From positions 62,001-126,000 of the forward strand of contig CALTCK010000013.1 of the NCBI GenBank assembly GCA_943842625.1: 64,000 bases of DNA. The letters run 5' to 3'. Positions 54,707-63,681 of the stretch are shown here, piece after piece. Origin of the DNA: an uncultured Flavobacteriaceae bacterium. Its GTDB lineage: Bacteria > Bacteroidota > Bacteroidia > Flavobacteriales > Flavobacteriaceae. Both the position numbers and the translations under genes were made by a program. The notes beneath the pieces were generated by a model. It saw only the letters and a program-made list of their open reading frames with translations, was not told where the DNA came from and ran no database searches. Numbering within the stretch: position 1 is the first letter of the stretch; the number at the start of each line of letters is the position of its first letter.

Positions 54707-54738
54707 AACACCATCTTAAATCTAAGATGGTGTTTTTT
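54707..54738 (+). terminator. rho-independent terminator, second copy
   Basis: Stem AACACCATCTTA with TAAGATGGTGTT, 4-base loop AATC, T-run. The core is like that of the hairpin 240 bases upstream. Confidence 0.75.
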
Positions 54739-54754
54739 ATAGAACTACTAAAAA

Positions 54755-54786
54755 CAAAAAAAGCCTTTCCTATTTGGAAAAGCTTC
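54755..54786 (-). terminator. terminator of tRNA-Asp
   Basis: On the minus strand the stem AAGCTTTTCC with GGAAAGGCTT (one mismatch) is followed by TTTTTTGTTTTT. It lies 60 bases beyond the tRNA 3' end. Confidence 0.7.
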
Positions 54787-54846
54787 TCATCGGTTTACTA
54801 CATAAACCTAGTCCTAATTAAAGGACTCAACACAACATTTTATTTG

Positions 54847-54920
54847 CGGTCTGGACGAGACTCGAACTCGCGACCCCCTGCGTGACAGGCAGGTATTCTA
54901 ACCAACTGAACTACCAGACC
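54847..54920 (-). tRNA. tRNA-Asp (GUC)
   Basis: On the minus strand acceptor GGTCTGG pairs with CCAGACC, anticodon stem CCTGC/GCAGG with loop CTGTCAC (anticodon GTC) and T-arm GCGAGTTCGAGTCTCGT. 74 bases without CCA. Confidence 0.96.
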
Positions 54921-54955
54921 GTGCTTACAATATCACTATTGCTTGTTAGCGAGGG

Positions 54956-54986
54956 CAAATATACACCTCCTATTGATTATTGCAAA
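54956..54986 (-). promoter_or_regulatory. promoter of tRNA-Asp
   Basis: Minus strand TTTG (54983-54986), 19 bases, TATATTTG (54956-54963). Full consensus match, 35 bases before the tRNA. Confidence 0.8.
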
Positions 54987-55021
54987 CTATTTTTAAAAAA
55001 TAATTTAGTTTAATTGTTTTG

Positions 55022-55951
55022 TTACTTAAACTTTTGACGTTCTACGAAATAGCTTGTTAAAATGGCACTAAAGTCTTCATTAATATTTACTGGAACGTAT
55101 TTAATTCGATACTGCCCACATTTAATTTTTAATTCGTTAAAATATTTTTGTACTGCTGTTTTATAGTCTTGCCTTACATTATCAGCATATAGGTTTAAAT
55201 GTTCTCCAGTTTCTAAATCAACAAAACGTTTGGGCCGATTGTTAAAATCAAATTCTATTTCTTTTTCTTTATCATAGGTGTGAAATAATATTACCTCATG
55301 TTTGTTATATTTTAAATGTTGAAGTGCTTCAAAAAGTTTTTCTTCCTCTTGGTTACTTTGAAACATATCCGTGAATAAAAAAACCATGGAACGTCTTTTT
55401 ATTTTTTCAGCAATTTCATGAAGGTAGGTGTATGTTTTAGTGATAATTTGAACTCTTTTATCTACTAAAACTTCATTTAATTTTGCCAATAACATTTGGT
55501 GGTGACGTTCACTTCCTTTTTCATCACTGTAATAATCATAATCATTACTATAAATACTTAATCCAACAGCATCCCGTTGCCTTTTTAATAAATTCATTAT
55601 AGCTGCTGCTGCTAATGCTGAAAAGCTAATTTTATTTAATTGATTAATATTAAAATTTTTGAATGATGGATAATGCATCGAGCTGCTATTGTCGATAATT
55701 AAATGACATCGTAAGTTGGTTTCTTCTTCATATCGTTTTGTGTATAACCTATCTGTTTTTGCATATAATTTCCAATCGATGTGCTTGGTACTTTCTCCCT
55801 GATTGTAGAGACGATGTTCTGCAAATTCTGCCGAAAATCCATGGAAGGGACTTTTATGCAATCCAGAAATAAAACCTTCAACAACTTGGTGAGCTAAAAG
55901 CTCTAAATTTTTGAATCCTTTAATTTCGTTTATTTCTTTTCGTATATCCAT
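55022..55951 (-). CDS. DUF58 domain protein
   Basis: 309-residue protein of the DUF58 group, commonly part of MoxR/BatA-type clusters. GESTKHIDWKLYAKTDRLY is the family signature at about residues 53-71, and the vWA-like part begins LIIDNSSSMHYPS with a DxSxS metal-site motif. The role in cell envelope or stress is not established. No MoxR gene is visible next to it in this window. It follows the trxA terminator. Confidence 0.87.
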   Translation of the reverse strand: MDIRKEINEIKGFKNLELLAHQVVEGFISGLHKSPFHGFSAEFAEHRLYNQGESTKHIDWKLYAKTDRLYTKRYEEETNLRCHLIIDNSSSMHYPSFKNFNINQLNKISFSALAAAAIMNLLKRQRDAVGLSIYSNDYDYYSDEKGSERHHQMLLAKLNEVLVDKRVQIITKTYTYLHEIAEKIKRRSMVFLFTDMFQSNQEEEKLFEALQHLKYNKHEVILFHTYDKEKEIEFDFNNRPKRFVDLETGEHLNLYADNVRQDYKTAVQKYFNELKIKCGQYRIKYVPVNINEDFSAILTSYFVERQKFK

Positions 55952-55963
55952 TAACCCTAAAAT

Positions 55964-56000
55964 AAAAAAGGTTTGCTAATTAGCAAACCTTTTTTATTGT
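55964..56000 (-). terminator. terminator after trxA
   Basis: The perfect palindrome AAAAAAGGTTTGCTAA and its complement (55964-55995) separates trxA from the DUF58 gene. Confidence 0.9.
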
Positions 56001-56012
56001 GTTTTGTTATTA

Positions 56013-56330
56013 TTAAAGTAAGGAGTTTATAGCCTCCTCATAGGTAGCCTTTGGAGCAACTCCAACTTGTCTACCAACTACTTCACCATTTTGAAAAACC
56101 AGCACCGTCGGAATGTTACGAACACCGTATTTTGCGGCAAATTCTTGGTTTGCATCAACATCTACTTTTCCAACAACTGCTTTCCCTTCATAATCATTAC
56201 TTATTTCTTCAATAATTGGTCCTACCATTCTGCAAGGCCCACACCAAGCAGCCCAAAAATCTACTAGTACAGGTTTTTCACTTTTTAAAACCACTTCTTC
56301 AAAACTTTGGTCTGTTATTTCTAATGCCAT
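56013..56330 (-). CDS. trxA: thioredoxin
   Basis: General cytoplasmic disulfide reductase of 105 residues. WCGPC is at about 30-34 (FWAAWCGPCRM), with the cis-Pro in RNIPTVLVF and DVDANQEFAAKYGV between. I start at ATG 56328-56330 (MALEITDQ). An upstream in-frame start would add 20 hydrophobic residues, but the promoter -7 box lies inside that extension, which rules it out. Confidence 0.95.
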   Translation of the reverse strand: MALEITDQSFEEVVLKSEKPVLVDFWAAWCGPCRMVGPIIEEISNDYEGKAVVGKVDVDANQEFAAKYGVRNIPTVLVFQNGEVVGRQVGVAPKATYEEAINSLL

Positions 56331-56352
56331 AATATTTTTTTTAATTATTATA

Positions 56353-56360
56353 CAAATGTA
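56353..56360 (-). promoter_or_regulatory. promoter -7 box for trxA
   Basis: TACATTTG on the minus strand fits TAnnTTTG, 22 bases before the trxA ATG chosen. It decides the start site. The -33 element is unclear. Confidence 0.6.
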
Positions 56361-56415
56361 GTTAATAATTAGACTTAAACATACATTCAAATCATTAGAA
56401 TATATGATGCATATA

Positions 56416-59400
56416 TCAATTGAGTTTATAGCTAATTTGTTCTTTTTCTAACCTTTTTAGTAAATCGTTTGAAATGTCAATCTTAAACTTTTTGGAGCGC
56501 ATTGTTATTTTTATTTTTTCAGAGGCTTCATAAATAATCAATTCTAAATGTTTATCTCCCTTAAAATCTTTAATAATTTGTTTTAGATTAATGATATGAT
56601 CATTGCTTACTTCTTCAATCGGTAGTTGTATAGTCAATCTTTTTGCATGACTATCCATAACTTCTTGTAACATTTGCATACTATTAAATTGCAATCTTGG
56701 ATCTCCTTTTTTTTGAGTTTCTTTATTAACCCATCCTTCCCTAACTAGAGCTCGGATAAAAATAAATGAATTAGGCACTAAAAAATGTCTAAATTTTAGA
56801 TACTGCTCTCCGAATATCCTAAATTCATAACTTTCTTTATAGTCTTCAACAGTAAACAAAGCCCAACCTTTACCCATTTTTGTCTCTCGATGTTGAACGT
56901 CTCCAACCATACCGCCAAAGCACATCTCTCTATTGATAAAGTTTTCTAAGTAGTTAAAATCGGAGGCTGTACAGTTACAAAATCGATTAATTTCTGTTTT
57001 AAAATCATCCAAAGGATGACCAGATATATATATTCCTACGACTTCTTTTTCTTGTTTTAATTTCTTTAAAGTTCCCCATTTTTCACATGGTGGAACTTCT
57101 GGCTCTGGTATTTGTACTTCACTACTCCCTCCAAACATATCTAGTTGATCACTATTTTTGGATTCCTGAAATTTGGCAGCAAAACGCAATACCTTTTCAA
57201 TAAATAAAACCCCCTTATCATCAGGGTGTAAATACTGAGCACGATGCGAGTCGAATCCGTCAAATCCTCCAGCTAGTGCTAATCCTTCAAAAGCTTTTTT
57301 GTTCGCTGCTCTTAAATCAATACGCTTAGCTAAATCAAATACCGATTTGTATTTACCCTTAGCTCTAGTTTCAACAATAGTAGTAACTGCGTTCCCACCA
57401 ACTCCTTTAATAGCACCCATCCCAAAGCGAATAGCCCCTTGATTATTTACGGTAAACTTATAATAAGACTCGTTAACATCGGGTCCTAAAACCTCTAAGC
57501 CCATCCTTCGACATTCTTCCATAAAGAAACTCACTTGTTTAATGTCGTTCATATTATTAGATAATACTGCAGCCATATACTCGGCTGGATAATGTGCCTT
57601 TAAGTAAGCAGTCTGATAAGCAATCCATGCGTAACAAGTAGAATGAGACTTATTAAAAGCATAGCTTGCAAAAGCTTCCCAATCTTTCCATATTTTTTCT
57701 AGCTTTTCTTCGTCATGACCATTTTCTTTTGCTTGAGTTATAAACTTAGGTTTCATTTTATCTAAAACAGCAATAAGTTTTTTCCCCATTGCTTTACGCA
57801 ATACATCTGCCTCTCCTTTTGTAAAATTTGCAAGCTTTTGAGAAAGCAGCATTACTTGTTCTTGATAAACCGTGATACCATATGTTTCTTTCAAATATTC
57901 TTCCATGGCAGGTAGATCATATAAGATATTTTCATCTCCATTTTTACGATTTACAAAACTTGGAATATATTCTATAGGGCCTGGCCTGTAAAGAGCATTC
58001 ATTGCAATTAAATCGTCAAAAACAGTGGGTTTTAAATCCTTTAAATACTTTTGCATTCCTGCAGATTCGTATTGAAATATTCCGACTGTTTCACCTTTTT
58101 GAAATAATTCAAAAGTTAACTCATCATCTAGCGGAAAAGAATCAGGATCAAGTTCTACTTGATGTTTTAACTTTACTAGTTTAACGGTGTCTTTAATTAG
58201 AGTTAGTGTTTTTAAACCTAAAAAATCCATTTTTAGTAGACCTGCACTTTCCACTACAGAGTTGTCAAATTGAGTGACGAACATGTCAGAGTCCTTTGCT
58301 GTTGCAACTGGAACAAAATTTGTAATGTCATCTGGTGTAATAATAACTCCACAAGCATGGGTCCCAACATTACGAACTGAACCTTCTAATATCCTAGCCT
58401 GATTTACAGTTTGAGCCTCTAAATCATTTCCCTCAGCCAATACTAACAATTCGTTTACTTTGGGCACCTCATCGTTTCTAAAATTATTTCTAATTTCAGA
58501 ATCGGTATATCCAAATATCTTTTTCAATTTGGTCATATTCGGAATTAACTTAGAAATTCGATCTGCAGAATTTAAAGGTAAGTCCAATACCCTAGCCGTG
58601 TCCCTAATCGAGGATTTAGCAGCCATAGTACCATAGGTTATAATTTGTGCTACTTGATTAGTTCCGTACTTCTCGATAACGTAATCCAAAACTCGACCTC
58701 GACCTTCATCATCAAAATCAATATCAATATCTGGCATACTAATCCGTTCCGGATTCAAAAAACGCTCAAAAAGTAAATTATACTTTATGGGGTCAATATT
58801 GGTAATCCATAAACAATATGCTACAACAGATCCTGCGGCAGAACCCCTCCCTGGGCCAACAGACACATCCATTTTTCTTGCCTCCGCTATAAAATCTTGA
58901 ACAATTAAAAAATATCCAGGATACCCCGTGTTTGCAATTACTTCTAATTCAAAGTCAAGTCGCTCTGTTAGTTCGTCTGATAGTTCACTATATCGTTTTT
59001 TTGCGCCCTCATATGTCAAGGCTCTTAAAAATGCATTTTCTCCTCTTTTACCTCCATCGACATCATCTTCTTGGTTCTGAAACTCTTTAGGAATATCAAA
59101 TTTTGGTAGAAGAACGTCTCTTTTTAGACTAAAGGGAGTTACTTTTTCAATAATCTCTGAAATATTTTTAATTGCCTGAGGAAGATCCTTGAATAAAGTC
59201 TTCATTTCGGATTGCGATTTAAAATAATATTCCTGATTTGGTAATCCATAACGATAGCCACGACCTCTCCCAATCGGAGTCGCTTGTTTTTCACCATCTT
59301 TTACACATAGCAAAATATCGTGAGCATTTGCATCTTTTTTATTTATGTAATAAGTATTGTTTGTGGCTACCAATTTTACTTGATGTTTTTTAGCCATCGG

Positions 59401-60771
59401 TATTAACACCGAATTTACTCTTTTTTCATCCTCTTGGTGATGTCTTGACACCTCTATATAAAAATCTTCTCCAAAAGTTTCTTTCCACCAAATTAAAGAG
59501 TCTTCCGCTTGTTTCTCACCAATATTTAAAATCTTACTTGGCACTTCCCCATAAAGACTTCCAGAGAGAACCATAATATCTTCTTTGTATTTCTCAATAA
59601 TTTTTTTGTCAATCCTAGGAACATAATAAAAACCATCTGTAAAAGCAATAGATGACATTTTTGCTAGATTATGATAGCCCTTTTTATTTTTTGCCAATAA
59701 GACAATTTGATAGCCATTATCTTTATGATTTTTATTTAAATGATCTTCGCAAACAAAAAATTCACAGCCTACAATGGCTTTTATCTTTTTTGATGAATCC
59801 TCTTCACTTAGAGTTTTATTGTAATTATTAACTTGCATTACAAAATGAAAAGCACCCATCATATTTCCGGAATCGGTCAGTGCTACCGCAGGCATGTTGT
59901 TATCTGCTGTTGCCTTTATTAAATTTTGAGTACTGGAAGTAGATTGTAGTATTGAAAACTGAGAATGATTGTGTAAATGAGCAAACGAAACTTTTTCTAA
60001 TCCCGCAATATTTTTATCTATCGTATCTGAAGACACCTCCTCCTCCTCATTTGAAATAGATGCAATTTCTTTTCTTATTCTATCGGAAGCTTTTTTTAAA
60101 TTAATATGCTTTAAGCCTATTAGCTTAATGGGTTCTGGGTTGAATTTATTAAATATTTCAAAATAATCTGGCTCAACTTGCAATTCGTCCGCAGAATAAA
60201 TTTTTCTTCTAATTAACTCTAAAAAACAACGGGTAGTCGCCTCTACATCGGCAGTAGCATTGTGCGCTTCACTAAATGGATGATTAAAAAGAAAGGTATG
60301 CAGCTCTGAAAGAGTAGGAAGTTTAAATTTTCCTCCTCTGCCCCCGGGTAGCTGACATAATTGGGCTGTTATTTCGGTACAAGTGTCTAATACCTGGTAA
60401 TTAGGTAAAGGATTTTCTATTCCTAGCCGAATAAACTCAGCGCCCATAATATTATTATCAAATCCTAAATTCTGCCCAACAATAAATTTAGTTTTTGATA
60501 GTGCTTTTTGAAATCTTTCAATTACATCCTTTAGAGGAACACCGTCTTTTGATGCTAATTCTGTAGATATTCCATGAATTTTCTCAGCATCATAAGGAAC
60601 ATTAAATCCTTCTGGTCGTATTAAGTAATCTTCATGTTCAATTAAAACTCCATTATTATCATGCAGCTGCCAAGCTATTTGAATGCATCTAGGCCAATTT
60701 TCCGTATCGGATAGTGGAGCATTCCATCGTTTTGGTAGCCCAGTAGTTTCGGTATCAAATATTAAAAACAT
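56416..60771 (-). CDS. dnaE: DNA polymerase III alpha subunit with N-terminal DnaQ-like exonuclease
   Basis: Replicative polymerase. Residues 1-190 are a DnaQ-type proofreading exonuclease: Asp6/Glu8 (FDTETTGLP), GQNLGFDNNI and HNATADVEATTRCFLE. PHP domain from about 255 (FAHLHNHSQFS), polymerase core with the three Asp in MPDIDIDFDDEGRGRVLDY near residue 680, fingers including GPGRGSAAGSVVAY, then the HhH region and an OB fold towards the C-terminus (1451 residues). The fused exonuclease arrangement is found in Bacteroidota; it places proofreading in the same chain. Start ATG at 60771; a single-gene transcript between trxA and the DUF6252 gene. Confidence 0.95.
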   Translation of the reverse strand: MFLIFDTETTGLPKRWNAPLSDTENWPRCIQIAWQLHDNNGVLIEHEDYLIRPEGFNVPYDAEKIHGISTELASKDGVPLKDVIERFQKALSKTKFIVGQNLGFDNNIMGAEFIRLGIENPLPNYQVLDTCTEITAQLCQLPGGRGGKFKLPTLSELHTFLFNHPFSEAHNATADVEATTRCFLELIRRKIYSADELQVEPDYFEIFNKFNPEPIKLIGLKHINLKKASDRIRKEIASISNEEEEVSSDTIDKNIAGLEKVSFAHLHNHSQFSILQSTSSTQNLIKATADNNMPAVALTDSGNMMGAFHFVMQVNNYNKTLSEEDSSKKIKAIVGCEFFVCEDHLNKNHKDNGYQIVLLAKNKKGYHNLAKMSSIAFTDGFYYVPRIDKKIIEKYKEDIMVLSGSLYGEVPSKILNIGEKQAEDSLIWWKETFGEDFYIEVSRHHQEDEKRVNSVLIPMAKKHQVKLVATNNTYYINKKDANAHDILLCVKDGEKQATPIGRGRGYRYGLPNQEYYFKSQSEMKTLFKDLPQAIKNISEIIEKVTPFSLKRDVLLPKFDIPKEFQNQEDDVDGGKRGENAFLRALTYEGAKKRYSELSDELTERLDFELEVIANTGYPGYFLIVQDFIAEARKMDVSVGPGRGSAAGSVVAYCLWITNIDPIKYNLLFERFLNPERISMPDIDIDFDDEGRGRVLDYVIEKYGTNQVAQIITYGTMAAKSSIRDTARVLDLPLNSADRISKLIPNMTKLKKIFGYTDSEIRNNFRNDEVPKVNELLVLAEGNDLEAQTVNQARILEGSVRNVGTHACGVIITPDDITNFVPVATAKDSDMFVTQFDNSVVESAGLLKMDFLGLKTLTLIKDTVKLVKLKHQVELDPDSFPLDDELTFELFQKGETVGIFQYESAGMQKYLKDLKPTVFDDLIAMNALYRPGPIEYIPSFVNRKNGDENILYDLPAMEEYLKETYGITVYQEQVMLLSQKLANFTKGEADVLRKAMGKKLIAVLDKMKPKFITQAKENGHDEEKLEKIWKDWEAFASYAFNKSHSTCYAWIAYQTAYLKAHYPAEYMAAVLSNNMNDIKQVSFFMEECRRMGLEVLGPDVNESYYKFTVNNQGAIRFGMGAIKGVGGNAVTTIVETRAKGKYKSVFDLAKRIDLRAANKKAFEGLALAGGFDGFDSHRAQYLHPDDKGVLFIEKVLRFAAKFQESKNSDQLDMFGGSSEVQIPEPEVPPCEKWGTLKKLKQEKEVVGIYISGHPLDDFKTEINRFCNCTASDFNYLENFINREMCFGGMVGDVQHRETKMGKGWALFTVEDYKESYEFRIFGEQYLKFRHFLVPNSFIFIRALVREGWVNKETQKKGDPRLQFNSMQMLQEVMDSHAKRLTIQLPIEEVSNDHIINLKQIIKDFKGDKHLELIIYEASEKIKITMRSKKFKIDISNDLLKRLEKEQISYKLN

Positions 60772-60906
60772 AAAAAGTAAGAAGGTTAATTTGTGTTTTA
60801 CTATCTCAAAAATCTAGAGCCTTAAAAGTATAAAAATCACCTTTTAAATAAGTTAAATTTTATTAAGAGTTGTTAACTTTTTGGCAGGAGAGCAATAGAC
60901 CCAGTA

Positions 60907-61710
60907 TTATTGGTAGCTCACATCAAATTGTCCAGCGTTAACCGTGTTGGTAGGAGTTTGAAACTGAAAAGTCCCTGTTATTATTTTTGCCGAAGTGTCA
61001 AAAGTTAAAATATTGATTTCTCCATTAATGGCATCCTCTGTATCAACTCCATCCGAAACCCTAGCTGAAAAACCTTCAAGAGGCAACTCATAAACTCCTA
61101 TTAATGTGTCAATAGGGATTACTAAAATTATTTCATCTAAATTAATAACACCTCTAATCACAATATCAGTTCCATTATCAATTGCAAAAGTGTCTAAAGG
61201 GACAAATACCCCTCCATTAAGTTCTGCTGAGAAATTTCCTGCATTACTGCCATTTCCAATTTCATTTTCGTAAACTACCTTATAGAAAACGCCTCTTTTC
61301 ACCTCTAAAGTATCTTGACTTATGGAAATTGCTTTAAAATTAAATTCGCCTGTTATGGTTTGATCCTCTAAAGAAACTTCATTGACTTTCATTCTTCCCT
61401 CACCTCCGGGTATTGTTGTTGAATAAATTGTTCCATTCGCGTCCTGATAGATAGCAAAGTTTTCAGAATCTTCGCCAAAATCAATATTGGAGCCTTCAAC
61501 CAAATTAGATCCTCTTAAGGTTATGATCTCGTCACTACTTTTTCCTTGAAGAACAAAAAAATCCTCATTTTCAAAATAGTTTGCCTCCGCTAAATCAGCT
61601 TTAAAAAAAACATCTTCAACACTGGCTTGAAAAGCAGGAGAATTTGTCTCTAATTTTTGACAACTACTAATAATCAAGAATACAAAAAAAAGAGTGATGA
61701 GGTTTTTCAT
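60907..61710 (-). CDS. DUF6252 family lipoprotein
   Basis: Lipobox (LIISSC, Cys17) and two repeats of about 110 residues. The repeat pairs are AFQASVEDVFFKADLAEANY with QTITGEFNFKA, and NFSAELNGGVFVPLDTFAI with KIITGTFQFQT, each ending in the short tITGtF-like strand found in DUF6252 proteins of flavobacteria. Function unknown; surface or periplasmic lipoprotein. 267 residues. Divergent from rpsP. A -7 box TACATTTG (61738-61745, minus) lies 27 bases upstream. Confidence 0.75.
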   Translation of the reverse strand: MKNLITLFFVFLIISSCQKLETNSPAFQASVEDVFFKADLAEANYFENEDFFVLQGKSSDEIITLRGSNLVEGSNIDFGEDSENFAIYQDANGTIYSTTIPGGEGRMKVNEVSLEDQTITGEFNFKAISISQDTLEVKRGVFYKVVYENEIGNGSNAGNFSAELNGGVFVPLDTFAIDNGTDIVIRGVINLDEIILVIPIDTLIGVYELPLEGFSARVSDGVDTEDAINGEINILTFDTSAKIITGTFQFQTPTNTVNAGQFDVSYQ

Positions 61711-61787
61711 AGCGAAATCAGGTACTTTGGGTTTTCACAAATGTAAAGAAAAAGTTCAAACTATCTAATTTCATTATAAAAAAAGAT

Positions 61788-61795
61788 TATCTTTG
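61788..61795 (+). promoter_or_regulatory. promoter -7 box for rpsP
   Basis: TATCTTTG followed by CAAAC, the common housekeeping form in Bacteroidota, lies 48 bases before the rpsP ATG chosen. It makes the upstream ATG at 61808 an unlikely start, since transcription would begin only a few bases before it. Confidence 0.65.
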
Positions 61796-61843
61796 CAAAC
61801 TTAAATTATGAACCGAGGTCGAGAACCTCAAAAATTAATAAAT

Positions 61844-62419
61844 ATGCCCGTAAAGATTAGATTACAAAGACACGGAAAAAAAGGAAAACCTTTTTATTGG
61901 ATTGTAGCTGCTGATAGCCGCTCAAAGAGAGATGGAAAATACTTAGAAAAACTAGGAACCTATAATCCAAATGTTAACCCTGCAGAAATCATTTTAGATA
62001 TTGATGGTGCTGTTCAATGGTTAGATAATGGAGCACAACCAACTGATACAGCAAGAGCTATTTTATCATACAAAGGTGTGATGTTAAAAAAACATCTTGC
62101 CGGAGGTGTTAAAAAAGGAGCTTTCACTGCTGAACAAGCTGAAGAAAAATTTAATGCTTGGTTAGAAGGAAAAAATAAAGAAGTTGAAGCTAAGCGCTCA
62201 AAATTAAATGATGCGGAAGCAAAAGTAAAGGCAGATGCCTTAGCTGCAGAGAAAGCAGTCAACGAGCAACGTATTGCTGATGCTACTCCTGTTGAGGAAG
62301 CAGAAGAAGAAGAAGTAGAAGCGTCATCAACTGATCAAGCAGATGAAACAACTGAAGAGGTAGTTGAGGCTTCAGCGACTGAAGAAACGGTAGAAGAAAC
62401 CGCAAAAGAAGAAGAATAA
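61844..62419 (+). CDS. rpsP: 30S ribosomal protein S16 with C-terminal extension
   Basis: The S16 core (residues 1-80) starts MPVKIRLQRHGKKGKPFYWI, with LGTYNPN and LDIDGAVQWLDNGAQPTDT. I start at 61844 instead of 61808, because this is the universal S16 start. After the core a Lys/Ala-rich helix (EEKFNAWLEGKNKEVEAKRS) and a very acidic tail (VEEAEEEEVEASSTDQADE) extend the protein to 191 residues. Such tails are usual in Bacteroidota S16. First gene of rpsP-rimM-trmN6. Confidence 0.95.
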   Translation: MPVKIRLQRHGKKGKPFYWIVAADSRSKRDGKYLEKLGTYNPNVNPAEIILDIDGAVQWLDNGAQPTDTARAILSYKGVMLKKHLAGGVKKGAFTAEQAEEKFNAWLEGKNKEVEAKRSKLNDAEAKVKADALAAEKAVNEQRIADATPVEEAEEEEVEASSTDQADETTEEVVEASATEETVEETAKEEE

Positions 62420-62429
62420 TTTTTTATCA

Positions 62430-62954
62430 ATGCAAAAGGAGGACTGTTTCTACTTAGGCAAAATTGTTAAAAAATATAGTTTTAAAGGGGAGTTACTAGT
62501 AAAACTAGACACAGACAACCCTAGTATTTACACCAAAATGGAATCAGTTTTTATTGATAAAAATAAAAGCTTGATTCCATTTTTTATTGAACGCTCCTCA
62601 TTACATAAATCAACACTTTTACGAGTAAAATTTGAAGATATCGATAGCGAAGAAGACGCTGACAAATTATTAAAAAGTGAACTTTATTTACCCCTTGAAT
62701 TTTTACCTCAACTAACAGGTAATAAATTTTATTACCACGAGATATTTGGTTTCGAGGCTGAAGATTTATCTTTCGGACTTGTTGGAATTGTTAAAGGAGT
62801 TAATGACACCACTAATCAGGCTATACTTGAAATTGACAGAAACGGTTCAGAAATCTTAATTCCATTAATCGACGATTTTATAAAAAGTGTAGACCGAGAG
62901 CAAAAAAAAATAATTCTTAAGGTGCCAGAGGGATTAATTGATATTTACCTCTAA
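62430..62954 (+). CDS. rimM: 16S rRNA processing factor
   Basis: Needed for 30S maturation, binding S19. The N-terminal beta-barrel has CFYLGKIVKKYSFKGELLVKLDTDNP and the C-terminal PRC-barrel contains KFYYHEIFGFEAED and ILEIDRNGSEILIPLIDDFI near the end. 174 residues; 10 bases after rpsP and 19 before trmN6, the classic operon position. Confidence 0.94.
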   Translation: MQKEDCFYLGKIVKKYSFKGELLVKLDTDNPSIYTKMESVFIDKNKSLIPFFIERSSLHKSTLLRVKFEDIDSEEDADKLLKSELYLPLEFLPQLTGNKFYYHEIFGFEAEDLSFGLVGIVKGVNDTTNQAILEIDRNGSEILIPLIDDFIKSVDREQKKIILKVPEGLIDIYL

Positions 62955-62973
62955 TATTTTATTTTTCTTTAAA

Positions 62974-63681
62974 ATGAAATTTACATTTAAACAATTTACA
63001 GTAAAACAAGAGCGCTCTGCTATGAAAGTTGGTACCGACGGCGTGCTTTTAGGAGCTTGGACTTCCTTAGACAACCAACCACTGTCTATTTTAGATATTG
63101 GTGCAGGAACTGGAATTATATCTTTACTATTAGCACAGCGTAGTTTGTCAGAAACTATCGATGCTGTCGAATTAGAAGAAAATGCCTACGAAGAATGTGT
63201 AGATAATTTTGAAGCTTCTAATTGGGGAGATCGATTGTTTTGTTATCACACGTCCGCACAACAATATGCAGTAGAGATAGATGACAAGTATGATTTAATT
63301 GTTTCTAATCCTCCTTTTTATACTGACCATTTTAAATCTAAAAATAAAGCAAGAAATAAAGCTCGATTTACAGATAGTCTGTCTTTTAAAGATCTAACTA
63401 AAGCTGTTTCTAAATTACTTTCTTCCCATGGAATTTTTACATTAATCATTCCTTTTAAAGAAGAAACTAATTTCATATCAATCGCATCAGAGCATCATCT
63501 GTTCCCAAATAAAATCTGCCGAGTAAAAGGAAATATTAATTCAGAAATTAAAAGAAGTTTAATTGAATTTTCATTAATCAATTCTAAAGTAAGTGTCGAA
63601 GAATTAATCATTGAAAATTCCAGACATCATTATACAGAGAAGTATAAAAATTTAGTAAAAGATTTTTACTTGAAATTATAA
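62974..63681 (+). CDS. trmN6: tRNA1(Val) adenine-37 N6-methyltransferase
   Basis: SAM-dependent methyltransferase: SAM site LDIGAGTGIISLLLAQR near residue 43 and the N6-adenine motif SNPPFYTDHFKSK near 110, as in YfiC/TrmN6. I take ATG 62974 (MKFTFKQFTVKQERSAMK) as start; the upstream in-frame ATG at 62938 lies inside rimM and adds a non-family segment. 235 residues. The stop overlaps the convergent amidinotransferase gene by 6 bases. Confidence 0.9.
   Translation: MKFTFKQFTVKQERSAMKVGTDGVLLGAWTSLDNQPLSILDIGAGTGIISLLLAQRSLSETIDAVELEENAYEECVDNFEASNWGDRLFCYHTSAQQYAVEIDDKYDLIVSNPPFYTDHFKSKNKARNKARFTDSLSFKDLTKAVSKLLSSHGIFTLIIPFKEETNFISIASEHHLFPNKICRVKGNINSEIKRSLIEFSLINSKVSVEELIIENSRHHYTEKYKNLVKDFYLKL

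Larger units (their letters stand above)
54264..54846. other. intergenic stretch with two similar hairpin terminators and a tRNA terminator
   Basis: No credible gene. It contains two plus-strand-type hairpins with the same ACCATCTTA-like core at 54462-54489 and 54707-54738, and the minus-strand terminator of the tRNA-Asp gene (54755-54786). The remainder is AT-rich and shows nothing to me. A 65-codon frame at 54346-54543 is rejected because it starts with TTG and runs through the first hairpin. Confidence 0.7.
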
